A stretch of DNA of 64,000 nt from Chamaesiphon sp. 341R_metabat_111 (GTDB taxonomy: Bacteria; Cyanobacteriota; Cyanobacteriia; Cyanobacteriales; Chamaesiphonaceae): assembly GCA_025351825.1 (NCBI GenBank), contig JANXVE010000023.1:29739-93738 (forward strand), given 5' to 3'. Shown one piece after another: positions 1 to 8,637 of the stretch. Every line of letters starts with the position of its first letter. The stretch's first letter is position 1. Position numbers and translations under genes: made by a program. The notes beneath the pieces were generated by a model. The model was not told the origin of the DNA. It worked only from the letters and a program-made list of their open reading frames with translations, and ran no database searches.

Positions 1-180
1 GTTGAAGTATTAATTTTGGTACCTGGTAGTGAAGAAGAGTCAACCGAATATAGCTTCCAAAGAGTAACTTGGGTGGTACGATTATCTTCGATTTCAGCGA
101 TCGCTTATCCATCAGAATATTGGTCTACAGAACGGTTGGATAGCCTCTTAAATAAATCCGTACTTCATCCAGACAAGTAG
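1..180 (+). CDS. C-terminal end of an unidentified protein (partial)
   Basis: Frame 1 is open from the first base to a TAG at 178-180 and encodes 59 residues ending in LHPDK; the start lies outside the window. The stretch contains a hydrophobic beginning (VEVLILVPG) and an aromatic-rich part (TWVVRLSS, YPSEYWSTERLD). I do not recognise a family. It converges on the NRPS-like gene on the other strand, 27 bases away. It could be a chance open frame, but its codon usage looks like that of the neighbouring genes. Confidence 0.5.
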   Translation, partial: VEVLILVPGSEEESTEYSFQRVTWVVRLSSISAIAYPSEYWSTERLDSLLNKSVLHPDK

Positions 181-207
181 CTACCCCCCATCTACAGATA
201 TTTAATC

Positions 208-2865
208 TCAACCTTTAACCAATTTAGCGGCTTCAGCGATCGATGATTGCAATTTTTCAGCTAGAACTCGAACATGCGGTTCTTGCATGAGTGATGTATG
301 GTTGCCAGGAATCCGCTGGATGTCTAAGCCATCACTAACTAAATCGCCCCAACCCAGCGTCGGGTGTTTCTTGATATACCAGCTTTGGTATTCGCTCCAA
401 AAAAGTGTCGCTTTACCTGGAAAAACTTGAGGCTGATATTCTTTTGCTGCTTGGACGTTACAATCGAGCACTTTTACCAATTCAGGCGTAAATAGATCGA
501 GATCGGATAGTGTGGCAACTATCTCATCTCGATATTCCTGAGACTTAGGTTTGAACAACTTTTCATAAACATAATTCAACTGTTCTTTGATTGTAAGTTT
601 TCGCATTCGATCGAGTTGAATATCGAGCCATTCACGAAATGGTGTATCAAGCTCTGCAATGACTGGGCATCTAATATCTATCAAGCCTAAAAAAGCAACT
701 TTTTCACCTCGTTCTGTTAGTTGTCTAGCGATATCAAAAGCAACAATTCCACCAAAAGAATAGCCCGCGATGAAGTAAGGACCTTGAGGTTGAATGGTTT
801 GAATCGATCGGATAAAGTAACTAGCCATATCTTCAATTCTTTCAATCGGCTGTTGTTTACCATCAATGCCGCGCGGCTGTAGCCCATAAATTGGTCGATG
901 GATATCTAATATTTTGGAGAGGATGTGGTAGTCAAATAAATTTCCACCCAAAGGATGAACACAGAATAACGGTGATTTATTTTCACTTTGCTTGAGTAGC
1001 ACTACTGGCGACCAATCAGATGTCTCACCTGTGCGAATAATTTTCGCTAATTCAGCAATGGTTGGCGACTCAAGTAGAACTGCTAATAGTAATTTCTTGT
1101 GCCAAATTTTCTCGATTTCGGCAAACAATTGCAACGCTTTTAATGAATGTCCGCCCAGATCGAAGAAGTTATCCTCAATCCCAATTTGTTTGAGATCCAG
1201 GACTTTTTCCCAAACTTGGACAAGCTGATGCTCTAAAGCATCGCGGGCAGATACGACAGTCAGGTTCTCCCGACTTGGCTCTGGGAGTCTCTTGCGGTCT
1301 AGTTTATTATTTGGAGTCAGGGGGAGCGCGTCCAAGATTTCGATCGCCGACGGCATCATGTAGTCAGTTAGTTTCGTTTTTAAAAACGATCGGACATCGC
1401 TCAGATCGATCTGGGGGCGATTGGGGACAAGATAGGCGACGATGATTGTTTCGCCTGCACTATTCTCTCTACCAACTACAGCAGCTTGCTGGACATCGGG
1501 ATGCTGCGCTAATACAGTTTCGATTTCCTCAATTTCAACTCGCATCCCGCGAATCTTGACTTGGAAGTCCTGACGGCCAACGATTTCTAGATTACCATCG
1601 GGCAAGTAGCGGGCGAGATCGCCTGTTTTGTACAGCCATGCTGACTGCTGTTCCTGACTAAAGGGATTGGGGATAAACTTACGATCGTTTAGCTGATAAT
1701 TGTTGAGATATCCCCGTGGGAGACTGGCTCCAGACACGTACAATTCACCCGTCTGGGCGGCTGCAACAGGCTGCAATCGATCGTCGAGGACATATAGTTG
1801 ATTGTGTGAATAGGCGGTACCTACGGGCGCGTATCCGTTATCACCCATCGATTCAGTGGGAACTGTATAAGCACAGACTCCAATTGTCTCAGTTTGCCCA
1901 TAGATATTCACGATCTGTGGGGGCTGATGAAATTGACTGCGGACTCGATCTAGTAGTTGAGCCGTCAATAGTCCCCCCGAAAACGTCAGCAGTCTAATCC
2001 GCGAATTCATCAGGCGCGATTTTTGCGCCGCTTCCATTTCGGCCAAACCAATCAGGATATAATTCCAGACTGATGCGACGGTATCAAAGATGGTAATCTG
2101 CTCGGTCTGAATTAGTTCGATCAGACTAAACAAATTGGTGGTGTTTTCCTTGGAAGTGATGACGACTTTCGCCCCATGCGCTAATGGTAGTAGTAACTGT
2201 CTAATTGATGAGGAGAATGAAAAAGAGGCTGAGTGCAAGTAAACATCATCAGCTTGAATATTCAGGACTCGATTGACAGCTTGGAGATAGCACTCAATCT
2301 GTCCGAGCGTAATTTGGACACCCTGAGGCTTTCCGGTAGAGCCAGAGGTGTACATAATATAGGCAAGATTAGCTGGAACTGTCGTGACAGCTACTAACTT
2401 GGTACTTTCATTTGCTACTTTGTCACATTCAGTGTCGAGTAAAAACAATTCTAGTCCAGGGTGCTGTAAGTCTGGAACTAAATGTGATTGGGTCAGAACT
2501 AATCGTAATTGGGTATCGGCAATAATTGATGCCAGTCGTGCTGGCGGGTAGGCTGGATCGAGTGGCACATAGGCTCCACCAGCTTGAAGCACTGCCAAAA
2601 TCGCAATTACCAGATCGATCGATCGATCGGCATAAATACCAACTAAGCTTTCCGGCTGAACTCCCTGCTTGCTCAGATAATTAGCTAATTGATTAACTCG
2701 TGCATTAAGCTGTCCGTAGGTTAGTTCTCTAGTTGCATCTTTAATCGCGATCGCTACTGGATTCTTACTCGACTGAATTGACAAAGTTTGACGAGTTATC
2801 ATCTGTTCGCTAAGTGTGAAGATAAAGTTCAATAAGCTGTGCCTATTTTTCAACTCAATTCCCAA
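208..2865 (-). CDS. NRPS-like synthetase, A-PCP-TE architecture
   Basis: 885 residues. An adenylation domain (about 35-520) has the phosphate-binding motif YTSGSTGKPQGV, YGQTE, and the C-terminal NNKLDRKRLP with the catalytic Lys. A carrier domain follows with DNFFDLGGHSLKAL, whose Ser carries phosphopantetheine. A type I thioesterase (about 630-880) shows CVHPLGGN, the nucleophile motif GYSFGG and a late GNHTSL His. There is no condensation domain. At the place of GrsA Asp235, which binds the alpha-amino group, the sequence reads SFSSSIR, so Ser replaces Asp. In known A-T-TE enzymes (furanone and quinone synthetases) the substrate is an aryl alpha-keto acid; a non-amino-acid substrate is therefore my inference. 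The product is unknown. No tailoring genes are adjacent; the next gene upstream on this strand is a symporter 368 bases away. Confidence 0.88.
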   Translation of the reverse strand: MGIELKNRHSLLNFIFTLSEQMITRQTLSIQSSKNPVAIAIKDATRELTYGQLNARVNQLANYLSKQGVQPESLVGIYADRSIDLVIAILAVLQAGGAYVPLDPAYPPARLASIIADTQLRLVLTQSHLVPDLQHPGLELFLLDTECDKVANESTKLVAVTTVPANLAYIMYTSGSTGKPQGVQITLGQIECYLQAVNRVLNIQADDVYLHSASFSFSSSIRQLLLPLAHGAKVVITSKENTTNLFSLIELIQTEQITIFDTVASVWNYILIGLAEMEAAQKSRLMNSRIRLLTFSGGLLTAQLLDRVRSQFHQPPQIVNIYGQTETIGVCAYTVPTESMGDNGYAPVGTAYSHNQLYVLDDRLQPVAAAQTGELYVSGASLPRGYLNNYQLNDRKFIPNPFSQEQQSAWLYKTGDLARYLPDGNLEIVGRQDFQVKIRGMRVEIEEIETVLAQHPDVQQAAVVGRENSAGETIIVAYLVPNRPQIDLSDVRSFLKTKLTDYMMPSAIEILDALPLTPNNKLDRKRLPEPSRENLTVVSARDALEHQLVQVWEKVLDLKQIGIEDNFFDLGGHSLKALQLFAEIEKIWHKKLLLAVLLESPTIAELAKIIRTGETSDWSPVVLLKQSENKSPLFCVHPLGGNLFDYHILSKILDIHRPIYGLQPRGIDGKQQPIERIEDMASYFIRSIQTIQPQGPYFIAGYSFGGIVAFDIARQLTERGEKVAFLGLIDIRCPVIAELDTPFREWLDIQLDRMRKLTIKEQLNYVYEKLFKPKSQEYRDEIVATLSDLDLFTPELVKVLDCNVQAAKEYQPQVFPGKATLFWSEYQSWYIKKHPTLGWGDLVSDGLDIQRIPGNHTSLMQEPHVRVLAEKLQSSIAEAAKLVKG

Positions 2866-3233
2866 TAGCCGACTGAAATCGCTGGGCAGTTTTGGGTAAA
2901 GTGTCTAATTGTAAAAATTTACAGATACTTAGTGATTAGATCATCCTAATTGTACACTTTCAATTATTATTCTCAATAAAATTAGGCCAATTGGCATTTA
3001 ACCTAGCTAATAACTACGTTAATCTACTTGTTTTTATCGTCTTGCCAAGCGGTAGACCAGATCCAACTAAGCTATTTAGCCGAACGTTTAGTAGCTTTCA
3101 GCTAATTTTTTTTCATTTACTTAGTGGACTAGATTGCTAGCAGCTTGTTTTATACTAGTAACCAAGTGTGGTGCGATCGCGATCGCAGCTAGATTTTTTA
3201 TTTTATGCTAGATGCAAATTATTAGTATTAATC
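2866..3233. other. Intergenic region without recognised gene
   Basis: 368 bases between the NRPS-like gene start and the symporter stop. It is AT-rich and contains a tandem HIP1-like stretch (GCGATCGCGATCGC, around 3174-3187). It should hold the promoter of the NRPS-like gene, but I see no clear -10/-35 pair, terminator or small ORF. Confidence 0.5.
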
Positions 3234-4496
3234 CTAGTGTCGCACTTCTGGGACTCGCACTGGAGCTACGGTCAGTTCTGGGGCGACTTCTACTGGTTGA
3301 GGTGGTTCCCACCGACTGAGGAGAATGGCATTGCTACTATTGCCAATTACATTGAGGACAGTCTTGAAGCCGTCGGTTAGCCGATCGATTCCCGCCACAA
3401 TGGCAATTCCTTCTAGTGGCAATCCTGCCGCCGAGAGCACGGTTGTCATGGTAATCAACGCCGATCCAGGTACCCCAGGCGTACTAAATGAGACGAGGAA
3501 GCTACTCAGCCCGATCGTAAATAACAGGGATGGAGTCAGGGGAATGTGATAAATCTGGGCGATAAAGATCGCATTAAATCCCTGGAGAATAGTTGCGCCA
3601 TCGCGCTTGAGGGCTGTACCTAGAGGGAGGGCAAAGCTGGCAATTTCCGATCGCAAGCCATAGCCTTCCTGCATATTTTGCAGCACCATCGGCAACACGG
3701 CATTGGAGCTAGCAGTCCCAAATCCCAGAAAGAACGAGGGTTTCAAGCTACTAAAGAACTTCTTCGGTTCAGCCTTGAGCAAGATCAACACCACCACATA
3801 AAACAGGATCATAATAATCGTCGATAGCCATAGCCCAACCACATACCAGGACAGCCGGACGATCAAGCCCAATCCCTGGGTGGCAATTGTCGAACTAATC
3901 AGCGCGAACACCCCAACTGGCGCGACATAAAGAATAATTGATAATACTTTCTCGCTGATAATGTAGATACTTTCCATCAGCTCCACAAATGGCTTTGCCT
4001 CCGCTTGCGCCATTTGAATCCCCGCCCCGAACAATGCCGCCGAGAAAATGATTTGGAGCAGATTACCGTCACTGAGTGCGCCCAACGGATTGATTGGAAT
4101 CAAATTGACTAGCCACTCGATCGAATCTGGAGCTGCTACATTAGCAGTCGCAGCAGGGATCTCCAAACCCGTCATCCCCGCCCCAGGCTGCAACAACACC
4201 GCCACCGTCATCCCGATACACAGCGAAATCAAACTCGTTACCACATAACAAGTCATCAATTTCAACACATACTTACCAACCTGTCCCGTACCCTGAATCT
4301 TGTTCACCCCCAAAATCAGCGACGAGAAAATCAATGGCACCACCACAAATTGAATAATCCGCAAAAATCCTTCGCCGACTGGTGCTAATAGATATCGATC
4401 GAGCGGCTCGATCGCCAACGGGAAGCTAGTATTGAGGATAGTCCCGAACGCCATGCCGATAGCTAGGGCTGTGAGGATTAGTGAGGACAGATTCAT
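3234..4496 (-). CDS. Dicarboxylate/amino acid:cation symporter (DAACS family)
   Basis: 420 residues, a normal length for the GltP/DctA family, with eight hydrophobic segments expected and two re-entrant hairpins. The serine-rich HP1 region is visible as GFGTASSNAVLPM, and TM7 as ALPLGTALKRDGATILQG. TM8 reads DRLTDGFKTVLNVIGN. Compared with archaeal GltPh, the conserved NMDGT of TM7 is KRDGA here. In TM8 the substrate-carboxylate Arg397 position is Lys and the Asp405 position is Asn. These positions form sodium and substrate sites in characterised members, so substrate and coupling ion may differ from the classical glutamate:sodium pattern. It is a single gene, reading away from comM, with heptamer repeats just upstream of its start. 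Confidence 0.88.
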   Translation of the reverse strand: MNLSSLILTALAIGMAFGTILNTSFPLAIEPLDRYLLAPVGEGFLRIIQFVVVPLIFSSLILGVNKIQGTGQVGKYVLKLMTCYVVTSLISLCIGMTVAVLLQPGAGMTGLEIPAATANVAAPDSIEWLVNLIPINPLGALSDGNLLQIIFSAALFGAGIQMAQAEAKPFVELMESIYIISEKVLSIILYVAPVGVFALISSTIATQGLGLIVRLSWYVVGLWLSTIIMILFYVVVLILLKAEPKKFFSSLKPSFFLGFGTASSNAVLPMVLQNMQEGYGLRSEIASFALPLGTALKRDGATILQGFNAIFIAQIYHIPLTPSLLFTIGLSSFLVSFSTPGVPGSALITMTTVLSAAGLPLEGIAIVAGIDRLTDGFKTVLNVIGNSSNAILLSRWEPPQPVEVAPELTVAPVRVPEVRH

Positions 4497-4500
4497 AGTT

Positions 4501-4684
4501 AGGTTTTAGGCTTTAGGCTTTGGGCTTTAGGGATTGGGGAAAAGTTGTAGTAATACTGATGAACTCTCAAAGCTTTGACATCTTTTCAAAACAAAGCACT
4601 AATCAAAACCTAACACAAAAATTAACAATACCCGATTCGATCCATCTAACCCCAAAGCCCAAAGCCTGAAGCCTAAAGCCTAAA
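4501..4684. repeat. Heptanucleotide STRR blocks in inverted arrangement
   Basis: Two blocks built from the heptamer CTTTAGG/CCTAAAG and its variant CCCAAAG. The first (about 4504-4537) reads as TTTAGGCTTTAGGCTTTGGG; the second (about 4649-4684) is its complement. They can pair over roughly 24 bases across a 110-base loop between the symporter and comM. The same heptamer recurs downstream of comM (33092-33149), before rnpB and inside rnpB. Cyanobacteria are known for such short tandemly repeated repetitive sequences. Confidence 0.75.
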
Positions 4685-4763
4685 TTAAGACATTCGATCC
4701 TTGTTCTCCCCCAACCTCCTATGGTTAACTGATTGAAACTATTTGAGTAATGGGAAAATCGCT

Positions 4764-5678
4764 GTGCTAGCCAGAGTTTGGAGTGCGACAATTATTGGCA
4801 TTGATGCTGTCAAGGTGGGCGTAGAAGTCGATGTCGCCAATGGCTTGCCAGGAGTAACTGTGGTGGGATTGCCAGATATTGCCGTCCAAGAAAGCAAAGA
4901 GCGGGTCAAAACAGCGATCAAGAATTCTGGCTCTGCCTATCCAATGCGGCGAATCGTGGTCAATCTCACGCCAGCAGATCTCAGAAAGGAAGGACCGAGC
5001 TTCGATCTGCCGATCTGTGTGGGCATTTTGGCCGCTTCAGACCAAGTAAGTGGTGAATTATTAGGAGATTATCTATTTTTGGGAGAACTGTCCTTGGACG
5101 GCAGTTTACGGGCGGTTGCGGGGGTATTGTCGATCGCGGCGGCTGCTCTGAAAATGGGAATTACAGGCTTGGTAGTACCTGCTGGCAATGCCCGTGAAGC
5201 AGCGGTGATTCAAGGCTTGCAGGTATATGGCTTAGAAAATCTCGGTGAAGTCGTCGCTTTTCTCAATCATCCCGAACAGTTTGAGCCAGTCAAAGTAGAT
5301 ATCACGGGAAAACTCGCCCAAACCCATCTGGACTGTGCCGATCTGCACGATGTCAAAGGCCAAGCACATGCCCGTCGTGCATTGGAAATTGCGGCGGCTG
5401 GTGGACACAATTTGATTTTTGTCGGGCCGCCAGGTAGTGGTAAAACGATGCTAGCCAGACGATTGCCAGGTATTTTGCCCCCACTCTCATTCGCCGAAGC
5501 TTTAGAAGTAACTCAGATTCACTCCGTCGCTGGCTTATTGCGAGAGCGGGGTTTTCTGGTCTGCGACAGGCCTTATCGCAGTCCACATCACTCTGCTTCT
5601 GGCCCCGCTTTGCTTTTATCTACAGCGTCAACAACATGGAACAGCTACCAGCAGACATTTCACTTCGCAGACATATAG
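4764..5678 (+). pseudogene. comM: comM, 5' part (Mg-chelatase-like ATPase), interrupted by the island
   Basis: The first 283 codons (4764-5612) are the N-terminal part of ComM/YifB: a Lon-S5-like domain ([30 protein letters not shown]) and the start of the AAA+ domain with Walker A GPPGSGKT and [13 protein letters not shown]. The frame then enters island sequence and stops after about 21 foreign residues. I chose GTG at 4764 because family members begin M-L-A-x-V; an in-frame TTG at 4743 would add seven residues. The rest of the gene is at 32392-33075. ComM is a hexameric branch-migration helicase used in natural transformation. The truncated product lacks the second half of the ATPase and should be inactive. 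ComM is also the usual target of AbaR islands in Acinetobacter, which use an unrelated transposition module. Confidence 0.93.
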
Positions 5679-5713
5679 GCAAAGAAGTTTTAATATAAAA
5701 TATAAAGGCATAG

Positions 5714-5781
5714 TGGACGGCATGGGAATCGAACCCATCAGCGGATGCTTAGGAGGCGGATCTGGCAACCATGCGCCGCCC
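5714..5781 (-). tRNA. tRNA-Arg(CCT)-like sequence, degenerate
   Basis: On the minus strand 5'-GGGCGGC (from 5781) can pair with GCCGTCC before a discriminator A (5714), giving a 7-bp acceptor stem with one G-T pair. A normal T arm precedes it: stem ATGGG/CCCAT with loop TTCGATT. The loop CTCCTAA has the layout of an anticodon loop (T33, anticodon CCT, A37). However, only two anticodon-stem pairs form, the D arm is poor, position 8 is not T, and the whole is 68 bases, about five short. No CCA is encoded. It lies about 100 bases inside the left end of the island, so it may be a decayed cargo tRNA or a remnant of an earlier attachment site. Confidence 0.42.
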
Positions 5782-5789
5782 ATGAAAGC

Positions 5790-5815
5790 CCTTCTTGATG
5801 GATTCATCAAGAAGG
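5790..5815. other. 11-bp perfect hairpin between the HTH gene and the tRNA-like sequence
   Basis: CCTTCTTGATG, loop GATT, CATCAAGAAGG. It follows the stop of the 387-codon gene on the minus strand by 18 bases, so it could end that transcript or be a processing site before the tRNA-like sequence. There is no T-run after it on the minus strand, so it is not a classical intrinsic terminator. Confidence 0.5.
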
Positions 5816-5833
5816 TAATATTCTGCCTGTTAT

Positions 5834-6997
5834 TCAGCTCTTTCTGTTGGAGCTAATCATCTGGTCAAAGGATAGAGATATACTAGCTGGTGAAAAAGAC
5901 TTCATGCTTTGCATCCGTTGGTTGCGTCGATCGATCTTGTCCTGAGCTTGCAATTGTGCTGCTCGATCTAAATCCCGTTCTTGATTGGATTGACCGATTA
6001 ACTCCTCGATCGCCACCATCCGTTGATTCAAACTTTCAATTTCTGCTTTTGAACTTTCAATTTCAGATTGCTGTGCTTTGATAACTCCATAAAGTAGTTC
6101 GATTTCATCTTCTATGTCATAAGCAGTATCTAAGTCAAGGACGTTACTTGCTGGTGAATCTAAGCTAACTAATGGTTGTAGATTCTCTTTTATAGAGGCT
6201 ACGCTAACGGAAGTTTCATTCTGGTTGTAGCCATTTACGGCTTGTTCGGTAGTATTAACCTTTAAGCTCTCATTGTTATTGTCGATAAGCTTAGAAACTC
6301 GATCTACATCTTCAATGGATCGCCCTTTAGCTAAAAGTCTTGCAACTTCCTGAGAAGATAATGGAGTATCTTCTGAAGTTATTTCATTGTCCACCGAGTT
6401 TGTAGAAACTACTGTAGAGAAATCAGAAATATCAATATCGAGAGATTCTTGAATAATTTGTAGGGTTAAAAGTGGATTGAGAGAATATACATAGCGACAC
6501 CCTCCATTAGGATTTTTACGTTGAGCTAGCTCTAGTTCGAGTAATTTTTTTAATTGGCTATTAAAATTTGATGCTGATATATATTCTTGACTGGCTTCGA
6601 TTAATTCTTGAACACTAACTTCTCTTTGTAGTTTCGCAAGTAATATCAGGGTTTCTAGTGGTTTTTCGGGGCATGTGGACAAACGATATTTCCACGCCTG
6701 TCTGCTCAAATCTAATTGCTCGTTCATTACATCATTTAGCATTTTTCTATCTTGGTTATATTTAATTTCATTAATATTCTCTATTTTTATTTCAGGGGAT
6801 AGCTCAATTTTAAAGACATTCCCACCGTTCTTTTTTCTTTGAACATATCCTAATTTCTCCAGTTTTGCTGAGTGACTTAAAGCTGTATACCTTGAAATAT
6901 GGCTCTTTACACCAAGTTCCGTTGGACTAATCCCTGGATTTAGGTGGATAATATTAAGGATAGAAAAGTCAATTTCTTTTAACTTCTCAGGGTACAT
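5834..6997 (-). CDS. Winged-helix and coiled-coil protein, island left end
   Basis: 387 residues. Residues 1-65 look like a MarR/ArsR-type winged helix (ILNIIHLNPGISPTELG, SKLEKLGYVQRKK-like wing). A second winged-helix-like unit spans about 108-190 (LLAKLQREVSVQELIEA, LLELELAQRKNPNGG). The middle (200-300) is low-complexity, Ser/Asn-rich and probably disordered. Residues about 300-345 form a heptad-rich coiled coil (EIESSKAEIESLNQRMVAIE). The C-terminus is basic. I do not recognise a named family. The layout resembles DNA-binding partition- or replication-initiation-type accessory proteins of mobile elements, but that is only inference. It lies alone near the left boundary, transcribed toward it. 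Confidence 0.7.
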   Translation of the reverse strand: MYPEKLKEIDFSILNIIHLNPGISPTELGVKSHISRYTALSHSAKLEKLGYVQRKKNGGNVFKIELSPEIKIENINEIKYNQDRKMLNDVMNEQLDLSRQAWKYRLSTCPEKPLETLILLAKLQREVSVQELIEASQEYISASNFNSQLKKLLELELAQRKNPNGGCRYVYSLNPLLTLQIIQESLDIDISDFSTVVSTNSVDNEITSEDTPLSSQEVARLLAKGRSIEDVDRVSKLIDNNNESLKVNTTEQAVNGYNQNETSVSVASIKENLQPLVSLDSPASNVLDLDTAYDIEDEIELLYGVIKAQQSEIESSKAEIESLNQRMVAIEELIGQSNQERDLDRAAQLQAQDKIDRRNQRMQSMKSFSPASISLSFDQMISSNRKS

Positions 6998-7491
6998 AAG
7001 ATCTGTATTACCTCATAAACATCGAATAAAATGACAATTTGGATAAATCTAAAATAGTTGCAACAATTACTCCTTGACTAGATATAAACGAACGAGTTAG
7101 ACTTATATAGAAGGTCATTAAAATTCCTCTTGACTAAAAGGTCAAGATTTGGATATTAGTGGTCGTTTGATTTGTACCATGAGAAGGTAGGGTCTTAGTC
7201 GGCAAAACTCGCCCTACCTTCAGGGGTACAATGTCTAAATTTGCAATATTTCAAAAGCAATTTAGACTTAATTAAAAAGATATCATGCTTTCCGATTTTT
7301 ATGGCGGGATTCTCGAAATTATCTTTTACGCATTCAATTTTTTCAGATTACGATCTAAGTGTAATAAAACATTTTATACTTTAAAAACTCACGAAAGTCG
7401 CATAGTACGGAGATTACTGGTTAACTAGAGAAGTCTAGATAACTTAAAATTGCAGAGTAGTTAAAGATAATTGGGATAAATGATGAGATGG
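6998..7491. other. Intergenic region with inverted repeats
   Basis: 494 bases, AT-rich. CTTGAC-TAAAAG-GTCAAG (about 7129-7146) is a 6-bp inverted repeat about 130 bases upstream of the 387-residue gene and could be an operator. A larger hairpin has outer arms GTACC/GGTAC (7174-7178, 7225-7229) and inner arms GAAGGTAGGG/CCCTACCTTC (7183-7192, 7212-7221). No gene was found here. Confidence 0.55.
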
Positions 7492-7842
7492 CTAGGATCG
7501 AATTCTCCAGTTCATGATTTCTTTGCTGATTTCTCTTGTCATGTCCTTGAGCATGAGTTGTAAGATCGGTTCCCAATCTTGGTCGCCCGAAGCACGCATA
7601 GCTCGTTCGACCATTTCCGTCCTCCGCCATCGATATAGTTTAGTGGATGAATGCAGAATTATCTCTAGTAAAACAATAGGATCTGTAACCACTCCTTGGT
7701 GATTGACCTCTTCTGAAATTTCAAAACAATTAGAAGGCGGGAGATAAGAAATAATATGTATTCGCGAGTAGAAGCCTTTATTGCTCTTAAATTCTTCAAG
7801 AAATTGTGTCCTGTAGCGTTTCCCAAGCATGACTATTTGCAA
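7492..7842 (-). CDS. Small hypothetical protein
   Basis: 116 residues from a TTG at 7842, or 112 from the ATG at 7830, which begins M-L-G-K-R-Y and seems more likely. No known domain. The central part (EEFKSNKGFY, VVTDPIVLLE, KLYRWRRTE) can be aligned loosely with the 112-residue product at 10466-10804 (TEFNGNIANY, IVEELLVLVK, RLYRYNS), which suggests a small island-specific family. The C-terminal half is helical and charged. Confidence 0.45.
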   Translation of the reverse strand: MQIVMLGKRYRTQFLEEFKSNKGFYSRIHIISYLPPSNCFEISEEVNHQGVVTDPIVLLEIILHSSTKLYRWRRTEMVERAMRASGDQDWEPILQLMLKDMTREISKEIMNWRIRS

Positions 7843-7967
7843 TTTTTTATTAGCTTAGAAGGTTTCCAGAATTCTGGAATCAGCTAAAGGACTGTTTTTA
7901 ACGAACTACGCCTATGCAAATTTGCCAATTACATCTAATGTAGGATAGTAGTGTTTTTATCAATGCC

Positions 7968-8231
7968 ATGTTCGACAAATTCTGCTTGTTAATGGCTCTC
8001 CTGCTTCTATTTATCACCGAACCTGCATTAGCTAAAAAGAAAAAAGCCACCACAACCACATCTCCAATTGCTGTGAGCAATGATTCAAGCGTTTTAAGCA
8101 AGTATAAATCGTGTAAGGAAGCCAACCTTGCTGGTGTTAGCAATATTGCTGTTACCCCTGGCTATATCCCACCTAGCTGGAGACACAGTGCAGATCGGGA
8201 TAAAGATGGTATTGCTTGCGAGAAAAAATAA
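7968..8231 (+). CDS. Secreted excalibur-domain protein
   Basis: 87 residues. An N-terminal signal peptide (hydrophobic LLMALLLLFITEP, likely cut after ALA) is followed by a Lys/Thr-rich linker and an excalibur domain: YKSCKEANLAG at the start and DRDKDGIACE at the end. The family signature is DxDxDGxxCE with two conserved Cys; it resembles an EF-hand-type calcium loop and often occurs in exported proteins near nucleases. Here it stands alone, without a nuclease domain. The start is ATG at 7968. It is the only clear plus-strand cargo gene in this stretch. Confidence 0.8.
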   Translation: MFDKFCLLMALLLLFITEPALAKKKKATTTTSPIAVSNDSSVLSKYKSCKEANLAGVSNIAVTPGYIPPSWRHSADRDKDGIACEKK

Positions 8232-8250
8232 CTCAGCACCCTTTTTGTAA

Positions 8251-8455
8251 ACGATCTGCTCCTGCCACATCCTCATTGAACCAGGAATAAGGCAGAACAG
8301 TCTTACATTTTTGTAATTGATGTTGCCATTAAATTCTGTCAGGTGGGAATACAGAGGCAGACAGAGGGCATAGGGATAGCATTAGGCTCTATATTAACCT
8401 TTGTATTCCTGCACTAGCCTCTGCAAAATAGCTACTTTTTAATTTATGCTTGGCT
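8251..8455 (-). pseudogene. Decayed copy of the 10466-10804 gene region
   Basis: About 200 bases match 10659-10868 in the same orientation with many substitutions. Read on the minus strand, the frame HLTEFNGNI, NVRLFCLIPGSM, MWQEQIV is kept, mostly with synonymous or mild changes relative to the other copy, but there is no start codon and the rest of the gene is missing or replaced by the 3' end of the excalibur gene region. I take it for a truncated duplicate that was once under protein-level selection. Confidence 0.65.
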
Positions 8456-8637
8456 TATAGCTTGCAATTTTTACCAAGAAATGGCTTTGCTTTATAGATA
8501 TACCTATAAAGTGATATTTACTTCTGGTTAAGATTACACGCACAGTAGAAAATCTGTGACGGCTTTAGAATCTAAACTACTCCCTTCCCACTCAACGAAT
8601 AGACAGTATGATCGCGCCAATCTTTTATTTATCAAGC

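Noticed and set aside
4603..4791. Minus-strand open frame upstream of comM
   Set aside because: It consists mainly of the heptamer repeats read as protein (repeated Leu/Gly/Phe) and overlaps the comM start.
7421..7630. Minus-strand open frame of 69 codons
   Set aside because: It overlaps the better candidate 7492-7842 in another frame and has no coding character of its own.
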